From: Nymphaea colorata
Lineage: Eukaryota > Streptophyta > Magnoliopsida > Nymphaeales > Nymphaeaceae
Reading direction: 5' to 3'
NCBI RefSeq assembly: GCF_008831285.2
Contig: NC_045143.1
Location: 20,794,854 to 20,854,853 of the forward strand
Length of the DNA: 60,000 nt
Shown here: in pieces, positions 36,091 to 48,990 of the stretch
How positions within the stretch are numbered: position 1 is the first letter of the stretch
Layout: the number at the start of each line of letters is the position of its first letter
Position numbers and translations under genes: made by a program
The notes under the pieces: model-generated
Databases searched by the model: none
What the model was told of the DNA's origin: nothing
Seen by the model: the letters and a program-made list of their open reading frames with translations, nothing else

Positions 36091-37960
36091 GGGTCATGGG
36101 AGATTCTTTCGATTGATCAGGCAAGTTAAATGGTTGGAACCTTTCAAGCAAAATGCCAATGGCTATATCTTGGGCAGATCTGGTTGACAAAGAAGTGGAA
36201 TAGGAGCTGGAGATTGGGGATCCTTTTATCATTTTTGGGGAAGGGGTGGGGGGTGTAAACCAAAGATTTTCATATGTAAATTGGCATTTTCAAATATGAA
36301 AAAACCATTTTGGTGAACTGCATTATATCGTTTTGTTGGAGATGTGCAGAAGCGAGACTTAGATTATGAGTTTATTGTAATGGTCTGAGAAATCTTTTGA
36401 AGGAGGTGAGGAATCTGAAATTTATGTTTCATGTTTGAGGTTCTTTCTTGGTGCGAGTGGATGAAGACAAGAGCTGAACATGGTCTTGTGTGAAGGTGCT
36501 TGGACACTTGGGGATGAACCTTAGTGGCAAGTCGTTGGATGCCAAGTGACTCTCTCGTTATCAAGGATCACCTTAAGGTCCTGTTGTGGATTAAGTGTCT
36601 AGAGCTTCCAATGTTTTGTTGGATTAAATGGTTTTTTCCAACACTACATAAGCCTTGGGTGGAGATTTTTGTTTTGCATGCCTCACCAGCATCCTTAACG
36701 AGGATCAGATATGCTTGTGCATGTATTGATGTTTTCCCAAAACTAGAGGTTGAAGTGCAGATAGCCATGTCGGTTTTCAAGATAGTGAAGGAGTCTAACA
36801 TTACTATAAGGAAGTGCCCATATGTTCATGACCTGCAAATGGAAAGGTCTGAATGAAGTAGTTGGAATCTTCCATCGAGTGAATAGATGGCCTGAGGTCA
36901 AGATAGTGTAGGAAAGAAAGAAGGGAGAAGCTCAGAATGACTTGAATCTGGTTCTCAAAAAAGAGGATCAATCACTCAAGAATGCAGGTGAGATCACTTC
37001 GTCAGGAAAAAATCAATCATTTTGGCTTATTGTTAAGGATTTGCACAAGACTGATTAAGAAAGAGAGACCCATATTTAGGAGGACAGAAAGGAGCTGTAG
37101 AGTAAGATTTGACTCCAATTTGTTGATAACTAAAGATAAGAGGGTTCGAGGTAGATAAATTTTGAACCATATATTTGATTAAAACCAAGTCATCCTTTCT
37201 TTCTTTTCTTTTTTTTTCTTTTTTTTTACATTTAGAACTTGGTAGATGAATAGGCCAAACAACTTTTTTTTGTAGGAGTGAAATCATAATCGTCCTTTGA
37301 AGGATAATGATGTCAATTGAAAATCTAAATAGCTAGGAAAGCATCCCAAGTCTAGCTGGTAAAAGTGATCTAGATGTCTAAGTGATCCAGTGATATGTCT
37401 CTTATCCATGGTTCCCTTACCTTTCTTACCGTGGATTCATGTTAAAGTAGTGAGGAATATGGTGAAGTGAATGGCAGATAGGGAAATCTAGGCGTCTTAT
37501 GCTTAGACTGTTGAAAAAGTTGAATGAGATCAGTATGCTATTAAAGAAGTGACACAACAAAAAGTTGGGTAACATTTATTGTCAGGTCCAACAGCTGGTT
37601 GCATAAGTTGATGAACAGTTGGTTCAGTAGCACATGCAGGCTTAGTAGAATGTTGAATCAGGGTTAGGGGCAGTGAAGTTGAAGAAAGAGATACGAGAAA
37701 GAAGTTGTAAGTTATGTTCCACTTGGAGGATGTTTTATGAGGAAATGAGGAAAAATTATGGTGGATTAGAGAGGTAGATAAATGTACAAAATATTTCTAA
37801 ACCATACCTAAAAATAAAGAGAAGAGAAATAAAATTGTCTCTTTGGAGGCCAATGGTTGTCTAGTAGAAAGGAAAGAGAAAGAAATTAAAGCAGTTCAAC
37901 TTACTTTGAAGGATAGTTCCCATACCCAGCAATCAGACAAAGAATCGCCCAAGTCCTGAG
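36091..37960 (+). pseudogene. LINE relic: ORF1 and part of ORF2
   Basis: MPMAISWADLVDKEVE (about 36150) and a DUF4283-like region appear on the plus strand: LLWIKCLELPMFCW, then SPASLTRIRYACACIDVFPK (36570-36760), matching the plant LINE ORF1 pattern of LP..W followed by RYARxCVEID. Past 37700 the ORF2 linker pattern appears in mixed frames: REVDKCTKYF, then NKEKRNKIVSLEANGCLVER, resembling GDRNTKFFH...RNRIxSLxDENG of plant LINE-1-type elements. No endonuclease domain is clear. Many stops and frameshifts make it a dead fragment. Confidence 0.6.
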
Positions 37961-38385
37961 TCAATAGGATCGTTCCATTACTGGGCCATGAGTGAGGATC
38001 TAAGAAATACCAGACCAAGGCTCGCTGACTCGCAAATCATTAATATGTTTGAAATAACCCTAGTCAGGTGTACGTTTCCAACACTGATTCCATGAAGCAT
38101 TCCCTATCAACCTGGCTTTATAGTTAAACCGGTTTTTAGTTTTCACGAATCGAGTACACTTGAAAAAAATCTAAAGCCTAAAAAGACTTTCCGCCCGATC
38201 TGATGCCTTTTGCAGCAAATATGCAGTAGGATGGTTGAGGCATGAGAAGTTGAGGGTTCAACTTTCACAGTCGTCCACTAGCTCCAAGTGACCCACCTGC
38301 TGAAGGCATTCGCCTCATTGGTGCTACAACACTCCTCCCTCAAGTTGAGCCGCAGTGCTGTTCACCCTTTGGACCTTAGTATGTC

Positions 38386-38443
<58 letters not shown>

Positions 38444-38995
38444 CTCACTATCTCTCTAACTTTCTTTAATTCTCTCATTTCATCATCGATCGTTGGCTAC
38501 GAATGAGCCTATGATGATGTCAGCGACCCTCAAAAGGTTGGGGGTTACCGAATATCTACAATAACCAAGTGACTAGTGAGTAGGAGACCCAACTTTTGGT
38601 GTCACCAGCCCACGGCAACATGGGTAGGGCCAATCGGTCCATGCCCAAACATTTGCATAACATTGACTCTGCAACCACAAAGGAGTCTTCTTCTCATAGT
38701 ATCATTCTCAATACCTATGGCCTCCGACCATGTGGTGTTTATCATTTACCTAAAGTAAACCATGCCCAATTTAGGGCCACCTCGTGAAGCAGTTAAGGAC
38801 CTCAACCTACAATTTAAATATTGACTCAGTAATTATGCATATGTTGAGCATTATGGCCCAACACTCATGCTTTAATAGAAAGTGAAATATCATGGTTTTG
38901 TCAAAAAAATAATATAAACTCAAAAACAAGAAACCATTGAAGGCATACAAAAATTATCTACCAAGAATGAGAAGTAAAAATTCTCAATTACTCAC
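37961..38995. other. Intergenic, CT microsatellite
   Basis: No supported gene. A (CT)n tract with a few TTTC interruptions occupies 38390-38446. The rest shows no recognised domains. Confidence 0.6.
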
Positions 38996-39000
38996 CTAGG

Positions 39001-42000
39001 TGTAATCACCTCAATTTTTTCCAAAAGACTATGTTACTCTAACAAAGCACAAAACCCAAATTTAGGCACAAGATTCAAATCCAAATTCCAACTCTCAGAT
39101 CCAAATTAGATTCAAACCCCAAGTTTAGATCCGAATCGAGTATTTTAAAATGCAAAATCCAAAATCGAGTTCAAAACAACAAATTCGGGTACTATAAGCG
39201 TCGCGCGCGTGTGCATAGACCTTCCTCTTGTTTTACGCTTCGTTCTCGCACCAAAATATGTTTTTGAAGCTGAAAACGAAGTAGACCATCTTTTTTGTAA
39301 ATAAAACTAGTTTTATACGCCTTAAAAACAAAAAAAAACTAAAAAAGGAAGAGAGTATCTGTGATGCACAGTCGCGCGGCCATGCGTCACACGACCGCAC
39401 GTCACGCGATCGCTTTGAACGATCACTGCCTACGACAATGCACCGTGCTTCACAGCGCCTGGCGCTGCAAGCGCTGTTGCGCTGCTGAAGGCCTGACACT
39501 GTTGCGCCTGGCATGCAACAGTGTCGAGAACCCCCCCTCCTCCTTTTTTATGAAAAAAAAATCTTTGGAAGGTGGTTTTGGCATTTTTGTGTGGGCATTA
39601 GCCCTACCCATACCCTAAAGGGGTATTTACAAGGCTAAGGGTCAATCCCACTTAGTTAAAACCTATTTTTTAGAAAATTTTTGAAAATAATTTAAAATTA
39701 TTTGAAATTCGCAGGAAAATATTTTGAAATTCAAAAAAAATCAAATTTTGAGTTTTAGCTCTAAAACTCTCTATACATACCCTCACAATCTTCCCTCTTG
39801 GGCATGAGCTAGCCATTGGAGAAACTCTAGTGCATTCTCACTTCAAAACTTAGAGTTTTTCCCACAGCTCTCTTCCTCCATTTCTCTCTTCCTCTTTCCA
39901 TTTCTATCTTTTTTTTCCAACTTAGAGCAAGGTTCATCAAGCTACAACTCTTCAAGGGAGCACAAAAGATCTCTTAAAGGCATCCTCTTCCTCATCTTAG
40001 AGCTTCATTCAAGGGGATCTAGGATCATTCCAAGCTAAGGTGTTCACTTTTTTCAAAAGTCATTTTCATTAGAGGTATATAATAATCATACCTCTCCTTT
40101 CTTTCCCTTGTTTCTTCCCTTCTCCATCTCCCTATGACCATATAAGATAGTTTTCAAATCTTTATTTTAGAGTCAAGAAGCTATTATTAAGTGCACTAGG
40201 AGCATGAGAAGGTCAATTAATCTTTCATTTTATGATTAAATCATGCTCTTTCTTTTCTTGAATATAGTCTTGTTCTTGTTACTTTATTTCCTCTCCTCTT
40301 CATCTCCTCATGGCCATATGAGATAGCCTTCAAATCTCTATTTTAGAGTTAAGAAGTTATTCTTAAGCGCACTGGGAGCGTGAGAAGATGAGATGATCTT
40401 TCATTTCATGGTTGAATCATGTTATTTCTTTTATTGAATATAGCATTGTTTTGGTTTCTTTATTTTCTCCATTCTTCATCTCCCCATGGCCATACAAGAT
40501 AGCCCTAAAATCTCTATTTTAGAGTCAAGAGACTATTTTTAAGTGCACCGGGAGCATGACAAGACGAAGTGATATTTCATTTTATGTTTAAATCATGTTA
40601 TCTCATTTCTTGAATATAGTCTTGTTTTGCTTCTCTAGTTTTCTTTCTTCCTCATTTCTCCATAGTCATATGAGATAACTCTCAGTCTCTATTCTGGAGT
40701 CAAGAGGTTATGCTCGAGCGCACCGGGAGCATGAGAAGATGAGATGATATTTCATTTCATAGTTAAATTATACTATCCCTCTTTTCTTGAATATTGCTTA
40801 CATATTATCCATGCATAGTTGTTTGATTTTTCATCTATAAGTGAATGCATGGTGAGAATGAGGGTAGGGTTTATGACTCTTTACTCTTATGCTAATTTTT
40901 GAGGTTCGAAATTGTCCAACCCGGGGAGAACCCTTACGAATATGTACATGTTAATATGCATTTACAAGTCATTTTGCGTTAGTTTCTTTTAATCATTCCA
41001 TTAAGAACCCTAATGAGCATCTTATCATATGATTTGTTCTTCTTTCATAACCAATCGTGGAAGAAATATATCCTTTGTAACAAACCAAATAATAACATTC
41101 TATATTCATATATAAATTATATCTTATAAAAGATTTTTGAAAGCAAATACCCTCTCTAATATGGCTTTGGAGACTTAGCTTAAGCTCTTGCATGAGTCCA
41201 AGCTCTCATCCGGCTTACATCAAACTTGAAGTCGGTTGTTTTACGTCATTTCTTCCTTTTTAATCTTATGAAGACACATACGTATATATATGTTATATAC
41301 ATATATGTGGACATGATGATTCCTTCATCAATCTCTCTTTTTATGTTTTCATATTTTATTTTACAAATTTTCATATACATATGAACACATATATACATGT
41401 GTTCTATTTTCTCTCTCTATAACCTTTCGTTTGTCTCTTCAAGATAGATGTATGCTCCTACAAATTTCTTATATATATATATGTATGTATGTATATATTT
41501 CTTTTTTTTTCTTTCTATTTAAGTTAAGACTTCATTTTGAAAAGCTTATACAAACATGTATACATACATATAGAGAATATATATCTCCTCCTATTTCAAA
41601 ATCTTCCATTTAGTGATCTTTGAAGTTTCTTGCTCTTTTTCTCTTTCTTTTTATAAGAATATTGCATTTCTTTCATTCTTTTAAAACATTTTCTCATTGC
41701 CTTTTACTTACTGACTTCATTAAGACAAAAAATCAAGTAATGACCCAATATTGGATTCATGCTTAATGGTCTACAACTCCAATCCATTTTTAAAAACTTT
41801 TCATTCTAATATACGATAGTTATCAAAACAAAAACCTTAGATGTATATTGTGGTATGAATGAATGATTTTTCTTTTCAATAATGTAGGATCAATGCATTC
41901 ACAATCACTTAATATCACTTATAATTACAAACGCTTCTCCAAAAGAATTTAAGCAAGATGAGATGAAGCTCTAACTAGGTAGTAACCGAATTAAAGTAAA

Positions 42001-42346
42001 ATCTCAAACCTACTTAAAATCTTTAGAGAACACTAAAGTGACTTCAAAATGATTTCTCAAACTTTTCAAATGATCTTTACAAAAAATTCTCAATTCTAGT
42101 TTTCCCTAAAATATTTCATATTCATAAACATTCAACAATTTTCTACACCGCATATAGAACGGAAAATATGTTCAATCCAAAGTGAAATGCATCAATAATA
42201 AACATAGCCCTTGGGTTGATTACCTCTGGTAAAGCTGCCGGGAACGGTCAATCCTCGTACCAACAGGCGAGTCCCTTTCTCTCATTTTCAAAACTCATTT
42301 TTTTGGAGCACTCCGAAACCAACCAAAAAATTTGGGGATGCGGACA
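39001..42346 (+). repeat. Element B 5' LTR
   Basis: Starts TGTAATCACC and ends GCGGACA. It contains a GC-rich stretch (about 39370-39530) with GCGC words, a 176-bp tandem array (40125-about 40800) and a conserved U5-side island (42229-42283). The TATA position reads a worn CTCTATACATAC (39769-39780). Short open frames in it are not genes. Confidence 0.95.
40125..40800 (+). repeat. 176-bp tandem array in element B 5' LTR
   Basis: Unit anchors CATCTCC...CCATA(T/C)AAGATAG start at 40125, 40301, 40477 and 40653, an exact 176-bp step. Each unit holds TCTATTTTAGAGTCAAGA and GTGCACCGGGAGCATGA. The fourth copy fades near 40800. The 3' LTR has the same array. Confidence 0.93.
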
Positions 42347-42376
42347 GATGGCGATCGTGATGGGACCAGTCATCGT
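42347..42376 (+). promoter_or_regulatory. Element B primer binding site
   Basis: GATGGCGATCGTGATGGGAC lies one or two bases after the LTR. TGGCGATCGTGATGGGACC would pair with a tRNA 3' end reading ...GGUCCCAUCACGAUCGCCA, most likely an arginine tRNA as in other Tat elements (inference). Confidence 0.6.
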
Positions 42377-43147
42377 TTGGCTATTATTATAATTGATGCA
42401 TTTCTAGTAACTTTAACATCTCATACATTGCCGATGATAAAACATGTTCCTTACTTTGGCCTTGACCCCATCAACATTTCATTACATTTCTTAGTGATTG
42501 TATTTGCTTTCTTGCATATAAGACTAATTGAGGAGGATCAATCATATTCACCTAGATCTAGGATCAAATATGACCCTCTTCAATTTTAGATTTGTTTGAA
42601 GACCATACTTGCTCTTCTATTTATTTTGATAATCGTCTTAGGCAACATTGCATTAGAGACAACTGATTTTGCATGATTTCTCATATTTCAAAATTCCTCA
42701 TACCTATTTGTCTCGGTCATCATGTTGTCGTGCTTGGTCTTAGGCGGTAGCACAAGACTAAGCCTTACAACTGGACCACACTTTGGGCGGGAAAGCTCCT
42801 TTGCTAGGATCATAAGTGGTAATTTGTGGTATAGCGATGAGTGATCAATAAGAAATTGATGAACCCTATCCTTAGTTGCCTAAGGAAGAATATATGCTAG
42901 TACTAAGCTATTTGGCTAAAGTATCTAAGCATAACATGACATTGGATTATCGTGACATAAAATTATCTCAATTAGATCCCCATACCCATTTTTCTACAAA
43001 AATTATTTCAAATGACATATGGATGTGCATAAAACCTTGTGTGATGTTTTACAACCTCATTACGTACCTCTATTCTATATTGTCATTGTCAACCTAGTCA
43101 GTCTTTTTTACTAATCTAAACTCTACCCTTCAGAGTCATCATTCAAG
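42377..43147 (+). other. Element B 5' untranslated leader
   Basis: No coding motifs; collinear in position with the leader of element A. Confidence 0.6.
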
Positions 43148-44337
43148 ATGTATTCTTTCGAACGTGGTGTCACATTTCCTTATGATCACATTTTCTTCGG
43201 GAAAAGACCCGAACAGTCTACTTACATCTCTCTCGAGTCTAAACCTTTAGCTCACGAATGTTATCAGTCTTGGCATCCCGCCTTCTCTCGGATGTTTCCT
43301 TCCTACTTTGAAGAATGTGGGCTACTGACAGTGGCAGCCGCAGAAATGCAATCAGTGAATGGAAATTTAGTGCATGCAATTACTGAGCGATGGAACCCAA
43401 GGACCTCCTCTTTTTGGTTTCCATGGAAAAATACTATACCTCCTCACCCCAACTTACGACCCAAATGAACCATTAGAAAAACAATTCCTCATGAACCTGA
43501 CCAAGGTTAATGCAAATGACCTTATAGCTTACTTTACTGGCAGAAAAACATGGTTCTAGTAAAAAACCATGAGAGCCAAGCATAAACCTGAAAAACTTGT
43601 ATGAAGAATTTGAGGCCTATGTTGAACCTTCCACTTTGCCTCAAAAAGCCATAGAAAGGGTTAAAATTTGTATGATGCTTTGCATAGTGGGAGTGACCTT
43701 TTTCACCGACAGAAGTGAGCTCATAGATGTTCGTGTTGCCCAACTTTTTTTTGGATATGGGGGCATAGTGGGACCCGACACTTGTCAGTAGCAATGACAG
43801 CCTTACCCTTTCTCTACCGAGAACTCACCCGCTTCACCATTGGAGATACCGACTTCATAGAAGAATGCAGATATGCTTTACAATTATGGTTTCTCAAGCA
43901 TGCAGGACCTCTAGCCAGTTTATTCAAAAACACTGATGGAGCATTGACAGTCTTAGAGTGATACCATCATTTGATCGAGCAATTGAATGAAGGAGAATCA
44001 TTTGGGACTATTTCGATTGTCGTCAGAGTCCACCTCGATACACTTATCATTATCATGGGCGTACCACATTCTTGGGTCCTTAATTCATAGTTGATTATTG
44101 TGTTGATAGATGCATGAGGCAATTCTCTCAAAGACAGAAGATTGTTTCTTTGCATACACCAATCAGAGCTATTCCCGAATTCAGCTTCACTTCTTCTCAA
44201 TGGGCGGCAATGTTAGTAGTAGCTCGACAAGAATGGAAAACATAGTAATCATACACTTGGTTCTCAGGCCCAGTGGTAAAGAAGGAATATGCCGAGTGGT
44301 GGGATGCCAACCGACCACCATCCATCCTTTCCTAAAA
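43148..44337 (+). pseudogene. Extra ORF with plant mobile domain (PMD), element B
   Basis: Starts MYSFERGVTFPYDHIFFGKR, then WHPAFSRMFPSYFEECGL and ITERWNPRTSSFWFPW, all matching element A. A frameshift near 43430 breaks it. Later pieces include EFEAYVEPSTLPQKAIERVK (43600-43660) and AWWDANRP-type sequence at the end (AEYAEWWDANRP equivalent, about 44290-44320, read as EYAEWWDANRPP). RCMRQFSQRQ (about 44107-44138) corresponds to CLRQLSLRQ in A and to the PMD core pattern RxMRQFGxRQ. Function in the element is unknown. Confidence 0.8.
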
Positions 44338-44509
44338 ATTTATTTTGTACTCCTTATGTCATCTTCATTCATTGTCATCTTTGTCAGTATTTTCTTTGGA
44401 TGTAACTTTTAAAACTCTTCATGCAATATGAACTTTCATTTTGTCACAATTTCCTTCCAATGACTATTCATTTGCTTGTCTCACAAGGTGATACTTGAAA
44501 GCCAATAAG

Positions 44510-46167
44510 ATGGTTGAGACCAAAGCACAAACTGAGCAAGCTGCTCAGAATGAAGCTTCATCTTCCGAACTTAGGCCAGAAACACTTGGCCTCCCAGCAA
44601 TTGAACTAGAAGCCTACCATATGTTCCAGTTGTTCATGGACCGATTCTTGAATGAACAAGAAGAACAAAAGGCCCTGATGGTTACCCCATAATCAGAAAT
44701 TGAAAAAACTGTCAAGCAAAAGAGAAAGAAGAAAAACAACAAATCTTCTCCTATATATCAGGATGAAGATCATCTGGGTTCAGATTCAGCAACTAGTAAG
44801 AAGGAAAAACCTGAACTGCTTCATCTCAAAAAGAAAAAAACAACAAAGAGAAGCAAGAAGGAAAAAGAAATTATGGTGGAAAGCAGCTCACCTAGCCCTA
44901 TCACCACTGTAAGTTCAGAAGAGAAATTTAAAAGAAAGAGAAAGCCTACCAGAAAAGATAAAAAGACAAAGAAGCACATCCCCAGCAGTAGCTCCAACAG
45001 TAAGAGTTCTGAAGAGAAAGTAAAGGAGATCAAGGGCAAGAAGAAAAAGACAAAGCCGGGATTAGTTGAATCAATTGACGATGAAAGTCCTACTAAGCGT
45101 AAGTTTTATGAAATTGAGAAAAGAATGAACAATATTGAACTTAGATAGAAAGAGAAACACTCATACTCATATGAGGATTACTACCTTGGTATTGAAGGGG
45201 ACGAAGACGTGAAAGGCTTACCGAGGGAGTTCATTAGATATGATGGAACCACTTGCCCACACGTTCATCTTTCAACCTTCTTCAATGATTCTTACAAAAT
45301 CTGAACAAACAGCAGAGCTTTGTTTTGCTATTTTCTGAGAAGTCTTGAAGGCATCGCCACACAATGGTACAAAGACAATGTAAACCCGATCGAACTAAAA
45401 GAATTGGACAAATTGATTAACATGCTTGTCGAAAGGTTTGAGCAAAATGCTCCCATGGCTCCAACCTTCCGTACCATTTGCAGTTTCTGTCAAAAACAAG
45501 GAGAAAAGACTCGATAATTCATCAAAAAATGGAGAATTCAATGCAACAAGATGAATGAGTCAATTTTTGAAACACAAGCAAGAAGAATCTTGCCCAACCC
45601 TTGAAAAGTCTCATCCACAATGCCCCGATCAAGTTCTTTACCGAGTTGATCGAACAAGCAAACTCAATAGAGGAAGGAATCGAAGAAGGTGATTTTGATG
45701 GAATCATTGCTCCTAAGTATAAAGAAGAAGAAAGAAAGGTGGAAGGACAGAGTTGCTTGCACACTTCATAAAGGACAATAACACCAGTTACAAGTAGGAC
45801 AAAGAAATCAATCACAAGAAGAACGTTCAATTGCCCAAGGGCAATGACGAACGAAAAAATAAACACCTAGGTTGGAGTTATGACTGAAAATTCACTTCTC
45901 TCAGCCAGTCTCGCGAGAAGATGCTGGAATACCTCCTCACCCAAGGAACTATCGTCTTGCCAAAAGTATCAGAACCTCCGAAAATGTTGGGAGGAGATAA
46001 ATAAAAACTATGTATGTTTCATAGCCCCTGGTCATGACACTGATGATTGTTTTGTCTTCAAAAACATTATCCAAGACTTCATCAACAAGGATCTCAAGAT
46101 TGATGATAATAGCGTCCCCGAGGTATTAAGAAATCCACTTCCTAATAATATGGGAAGACAGCAATAG
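44510..46167 (+). pseudogene. Element B gag
   Basis: Starts MVETKAQTEQAAQNEASSSE. A long Lys/Ser-rich segment (44700-45080) precedes the gag domain: RSLEGIATQWYKDNVNPIEL and LVERFEQNAP, nearly identical in pattern to element A. The C-terminal zinc-like motif reads CFIAPGHDTDDCFVFKNIIQ (about 46015-46075). Stops at 44690, 45146, 45302 and 45515, plus frame changes, show that it is dead. The basic Lys-rich insert is longer than in A. Confidence 0.85.
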
Positions 46168-46429
46168 CCACGATCTCTATAGGCACTCCACTCTCATATC
46201 AACTATAGGAGCACATCCGACCTTATGATGGAAGCAGTTCACACAAAGCCATGATGACAAATCATGGAAAGAAACCTTTGGATTTTATTGCTACGATGAA
46301 TGGCAAGACAGAAAGTTCACCCAAAAAACTTCTCATAATCCCAAAACTTTTATCATACAACACGGCGATGATAAATCATCAGATGATTCTTTGGACAAGA
46401 TTCCATGCTACTTGGATTAGATCATCCCA

Positions 46430-47254
46430 TTGGAAGAGCGTACAGTCGAGGGAGATTGGATTCGAGTCTCTAAGGACCAATCAATTACCTTTTCAAAAAA
46501 AGACCTCTCAAAATGGGGATATTACCATGAGGATGCTCTTTACATCGTCGTCCAGGTCAATGGGATAACTGTGCTACATGTATTGATCGATGGAAGAAGT
46601 GACATAAATATTTATCATGATCTCACTGCCAAAGCTTTGGGATTTCGTAAAGATATGTATCGTTCTGATGATATAAAAAATCTATGGATACGATGGCCGA
46701 TACATGAACAGCAAATGTACCCTCGATATGAATGTGATCATTAAAAACACTAGCCATTGCATTGTATTCTATGTGGTGGATGTACCACCATCATATAACT
46801 TGCTTCTGAGACGACCTTAGATCCACCAAGTACGAGGGATCCCATCCACTCTTCATCAATGCCTCAATTGAAATTTTGGTCCATCAGTCATCACCGTACA
46901 TACTGAGGATCTGGTTGAAAGGTTGGTGCAACCAATGCTCCCTAGGCCAATTGATTCGGTGGATGTACCCAACATAAGAACAGCGAAGGACAGACCTTTG
47001 GAAGAATGGATGCAAAACATGGAGATAGACGAATCATCTGGGAGTGCCCATACTATTTTAAGCAATCGTGCAAGTTACCAAAAGCACCCTTTATATGTTC
47101 ATTCCATGAAAAACTCTAAGGGTTTTCAATTGCTTCTGAAAGGTGGCTACCGTCTATTCACTGGCCTCGGGAAAAATGAAGATGGCATTTTGTGGCCAAT
47201 TAGTATCCTTTTTCATATGAACACCAGAGCATTGAGATATCATGAAGAAATTTG
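46430..47254 (+). pseudogene. Element B protease region
   Basis: HVLIDGRSDINIYHD (about 46580-46620) replaces the DGG/DTG of the aspartic protease with DGR, which would destroy the active site. Next come a Tat-type SYNLLLRRP (worn from LLLGRPW; about 46790-46820) and GYRLFTGLGKNEDGILWP (about 47140-47190). Frames shift several times. Confidence 0.75.
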
Positions 47255-47460
47255 AAGAAGATCTTGCGGGCTGATAGTATTCACTTTTGTTCAAATCCTC
47301 TCATGAATTTTGTAATCTTAAACTTCTTTTTGTCTGATCTCATGAGAGGACCTCCTTCTATGAACTCAGAACTTTTTTTTTTATATGGAATGCAAGTAAT
47401 CTTTTGTTGTTAATTTTAATTTCTTCCAATTCTTTTTTTTATCCTTCTCTTTACAGGATG

Positions 47461-48538
47461 TCAGAATTCAACATGTCTCAGTTTCTTCTTTTTTTTCAAA
47501 AGCTCCCCCGAAAAGCATTTATCAAACAAGTAGTTAATGAAATAGAATTTATGACAGTACGTGAGTCAGAATTACCGGAATTTACTTAGATTCTGAAACA
47601 AGAACGTCCATCGTCCTTAGTTAATGATCCAATTGAAGAGATTAACATTTGAACAAATGGGAATCCTAAAATCCTTCAAATTGGTACCAGTTTGTCAGTA
47701 GACAAGAACAAAATATTGGTGGACTTTCTTATAAGTAACCAAGAAGCTTTTGCATGGACCTACAAAGATATGCTAGGATTAAACCCCCAGTAGGTTGAAT
47801 ATTGTTTGCAAGCCAATTAAACAAAAAATGTGCAAGCTTGATCATCGATTGGAAGAGCCTGCAAAAGAAGGATTAGAAGACCTACTAAGGGCAAAATTTA
47901 TTTGTGTCATCGATTACCCAGAATGGTTGGCTAATATCGTAGTTGTCCCTAAGAAAAATGGTAAAGTCAGATTATGCTTCGACTTCCGAGACCTGAACAA
48001 AGTCACACCAAAAGATGATTATCCACTTCTAAACATTGATTTGTTGGTGGACAGTACTGCAGGCAATGTCATGTTCTTTTTCATGGATGGATATTCGGGA
48101 TATAACAAAATCAAATTAGTAGTCCAAAATCAGCCTAAGACAGCTTTTACTACACCATGGGGCACTTTATGTTACACGGTGATGCCGTTTGGGTTGAAGA
48201 ATGCTAGAGCAACTTATCAAAGAGTCATGACCGCTATCTTCCATGACCAGATGTACAAAATCATGGATGCATATATCGATGACATATTGATTAAGCCTAA
48301 GGCAAGATAAAACCACATTGAGACCCTCGCCCAGGTGTTTAAGAGACTGTTACAGTACAAGCTTCGTTCGAATCCCCAAAAATGTGTGTTTGGGGTTAAA
48401 TCGAGCAAACTTTTGGGTTTCATGGTCAGTAAAAGGGGGATCGATATTGATCTTACCAAAGCTAAAGTTATCATCGATATGTCATCACCTACCAATATCA
48501 AGGAACTGCGAAGTTTGCAAGGGCGAATCCAGTCCATC
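47461..48538 (+). pseudogene. Element B reverse transcriptase
   Basis: EAFAWTYKDM (47740) is followed after a stop by the long frame from 47795: FICVIDYPEWLANIVVVPKK, VRLCFDFRDLNKVTP, MDGYSGYNKI, FTTPWGTLCYTVMPFGLKNA and DAYIDDILIK with both catalytic Asp residues. A TAA at 48308-48310 precedes FKRLLQYKLRSNPQKCVFG and KLLGFMVSKRGIDID (thumb and connection). It is cut at 48538 by the TRIM insertion and resumes at 48996 (RRFISNLAMKCKPFNQLLRK). Although frame-broken, it preserves the palm region that element A has lost. Confidence 0.88.
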
Positions 48539-48724
48539 TGTAACCAGGACACTCCTGGGCTCGGGCCCTTGGTCTAGCGGATCCCAACCTGCCCCCTAGC
48601 AGTTTTGGCTCCACCCCAAAAAGGCTAGAAACCAGGACAATCTTCTCAATAATGGCCCCCCTTTATAAGCCCTTGAAGATCCCTCACAATCTTCAATATA
48701 AGACTAAACTTATGGGGTGTTACA
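48539..48724 (-). repeat. TRIM LTR, 3' copy (minus orientation)
   Basis: TGTAACCAGGACACTCCTGG to GGGGTGTTACA on plus. Minus strand: TGTAACACCCCATAAGTTTA with CTTATAAAGGGG, a plausible TATA region. Confidence 0.9.
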
Positions 48725-48800
48725 ATCCACTCCTCATAAGACACATGCGTCCGCTTATGTGGGATCCTGGGTCTGAGTGTTGAACCAGCTCTGATACTAC

Positions 48801-48990
48801 TGTAACAACCCGACCCACTCCTGGGCTTGGGCCCCTGGTCTAGCGGATCCCAACCCGTCCCCTAGCAGTTTTGGCTCAAACCGCAAAAGACTAGAAAATA
48901 AGACAATCTTCTCATTTATGACCCCCTTTTATAAGCCATTAAAGATCTCTCACAATCTTCAATACATGACTAAACTTATGGGGTGTTACT
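48801..48990 (-). repeat. TRIM LTR, 5' copy (minus orientation)
   Basis: TGTAACAACCCGACCCACTC to GGGGTGTTACT on plus; it aligns with the other copy over its length with scattered substitutions. Confidence 0.9.

Larger units (their letters stand above)
48539..48990 (-). mobile_element. TRIM-type miniature LTR retrotransposon
   Basis: Two LTR copies of 186 and 190 bp (48539-48724 and 48801-48990) surround only 76 bp. The 5-bp target duplication CCATC lies at 48534-48538 and 48991-48995. On the minus strand the LTR starts TGTAACACC-like sequence and the internal part begins AGTAGTATCAGAGCTGG, an initiator-Met tRNA primer site (TATCAGAGC). There is no coding capacity, as expected for a terminal-repeat retrotransposon in miniature that relies on other elements' enzymes. 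The copy at 48801-48990 has lost its last CA (reads CT on plus). It lies inside the reverse transcriptase region of element B. Confidence 0.9.

Noticed and set aside
38390-38446. Coding potential of the Ser/Leu-rich frame across the CT tract
   Set aside because: The translation is just the (CT)n microsatellite read as SLSLSL.
48539-48990. Cassandra-type TRIM with a 5S rRNA promoter
   Set aside because: The LTR start resembles other TRIMs, but I see no 5S A-box or C-box block in either LTR copy.
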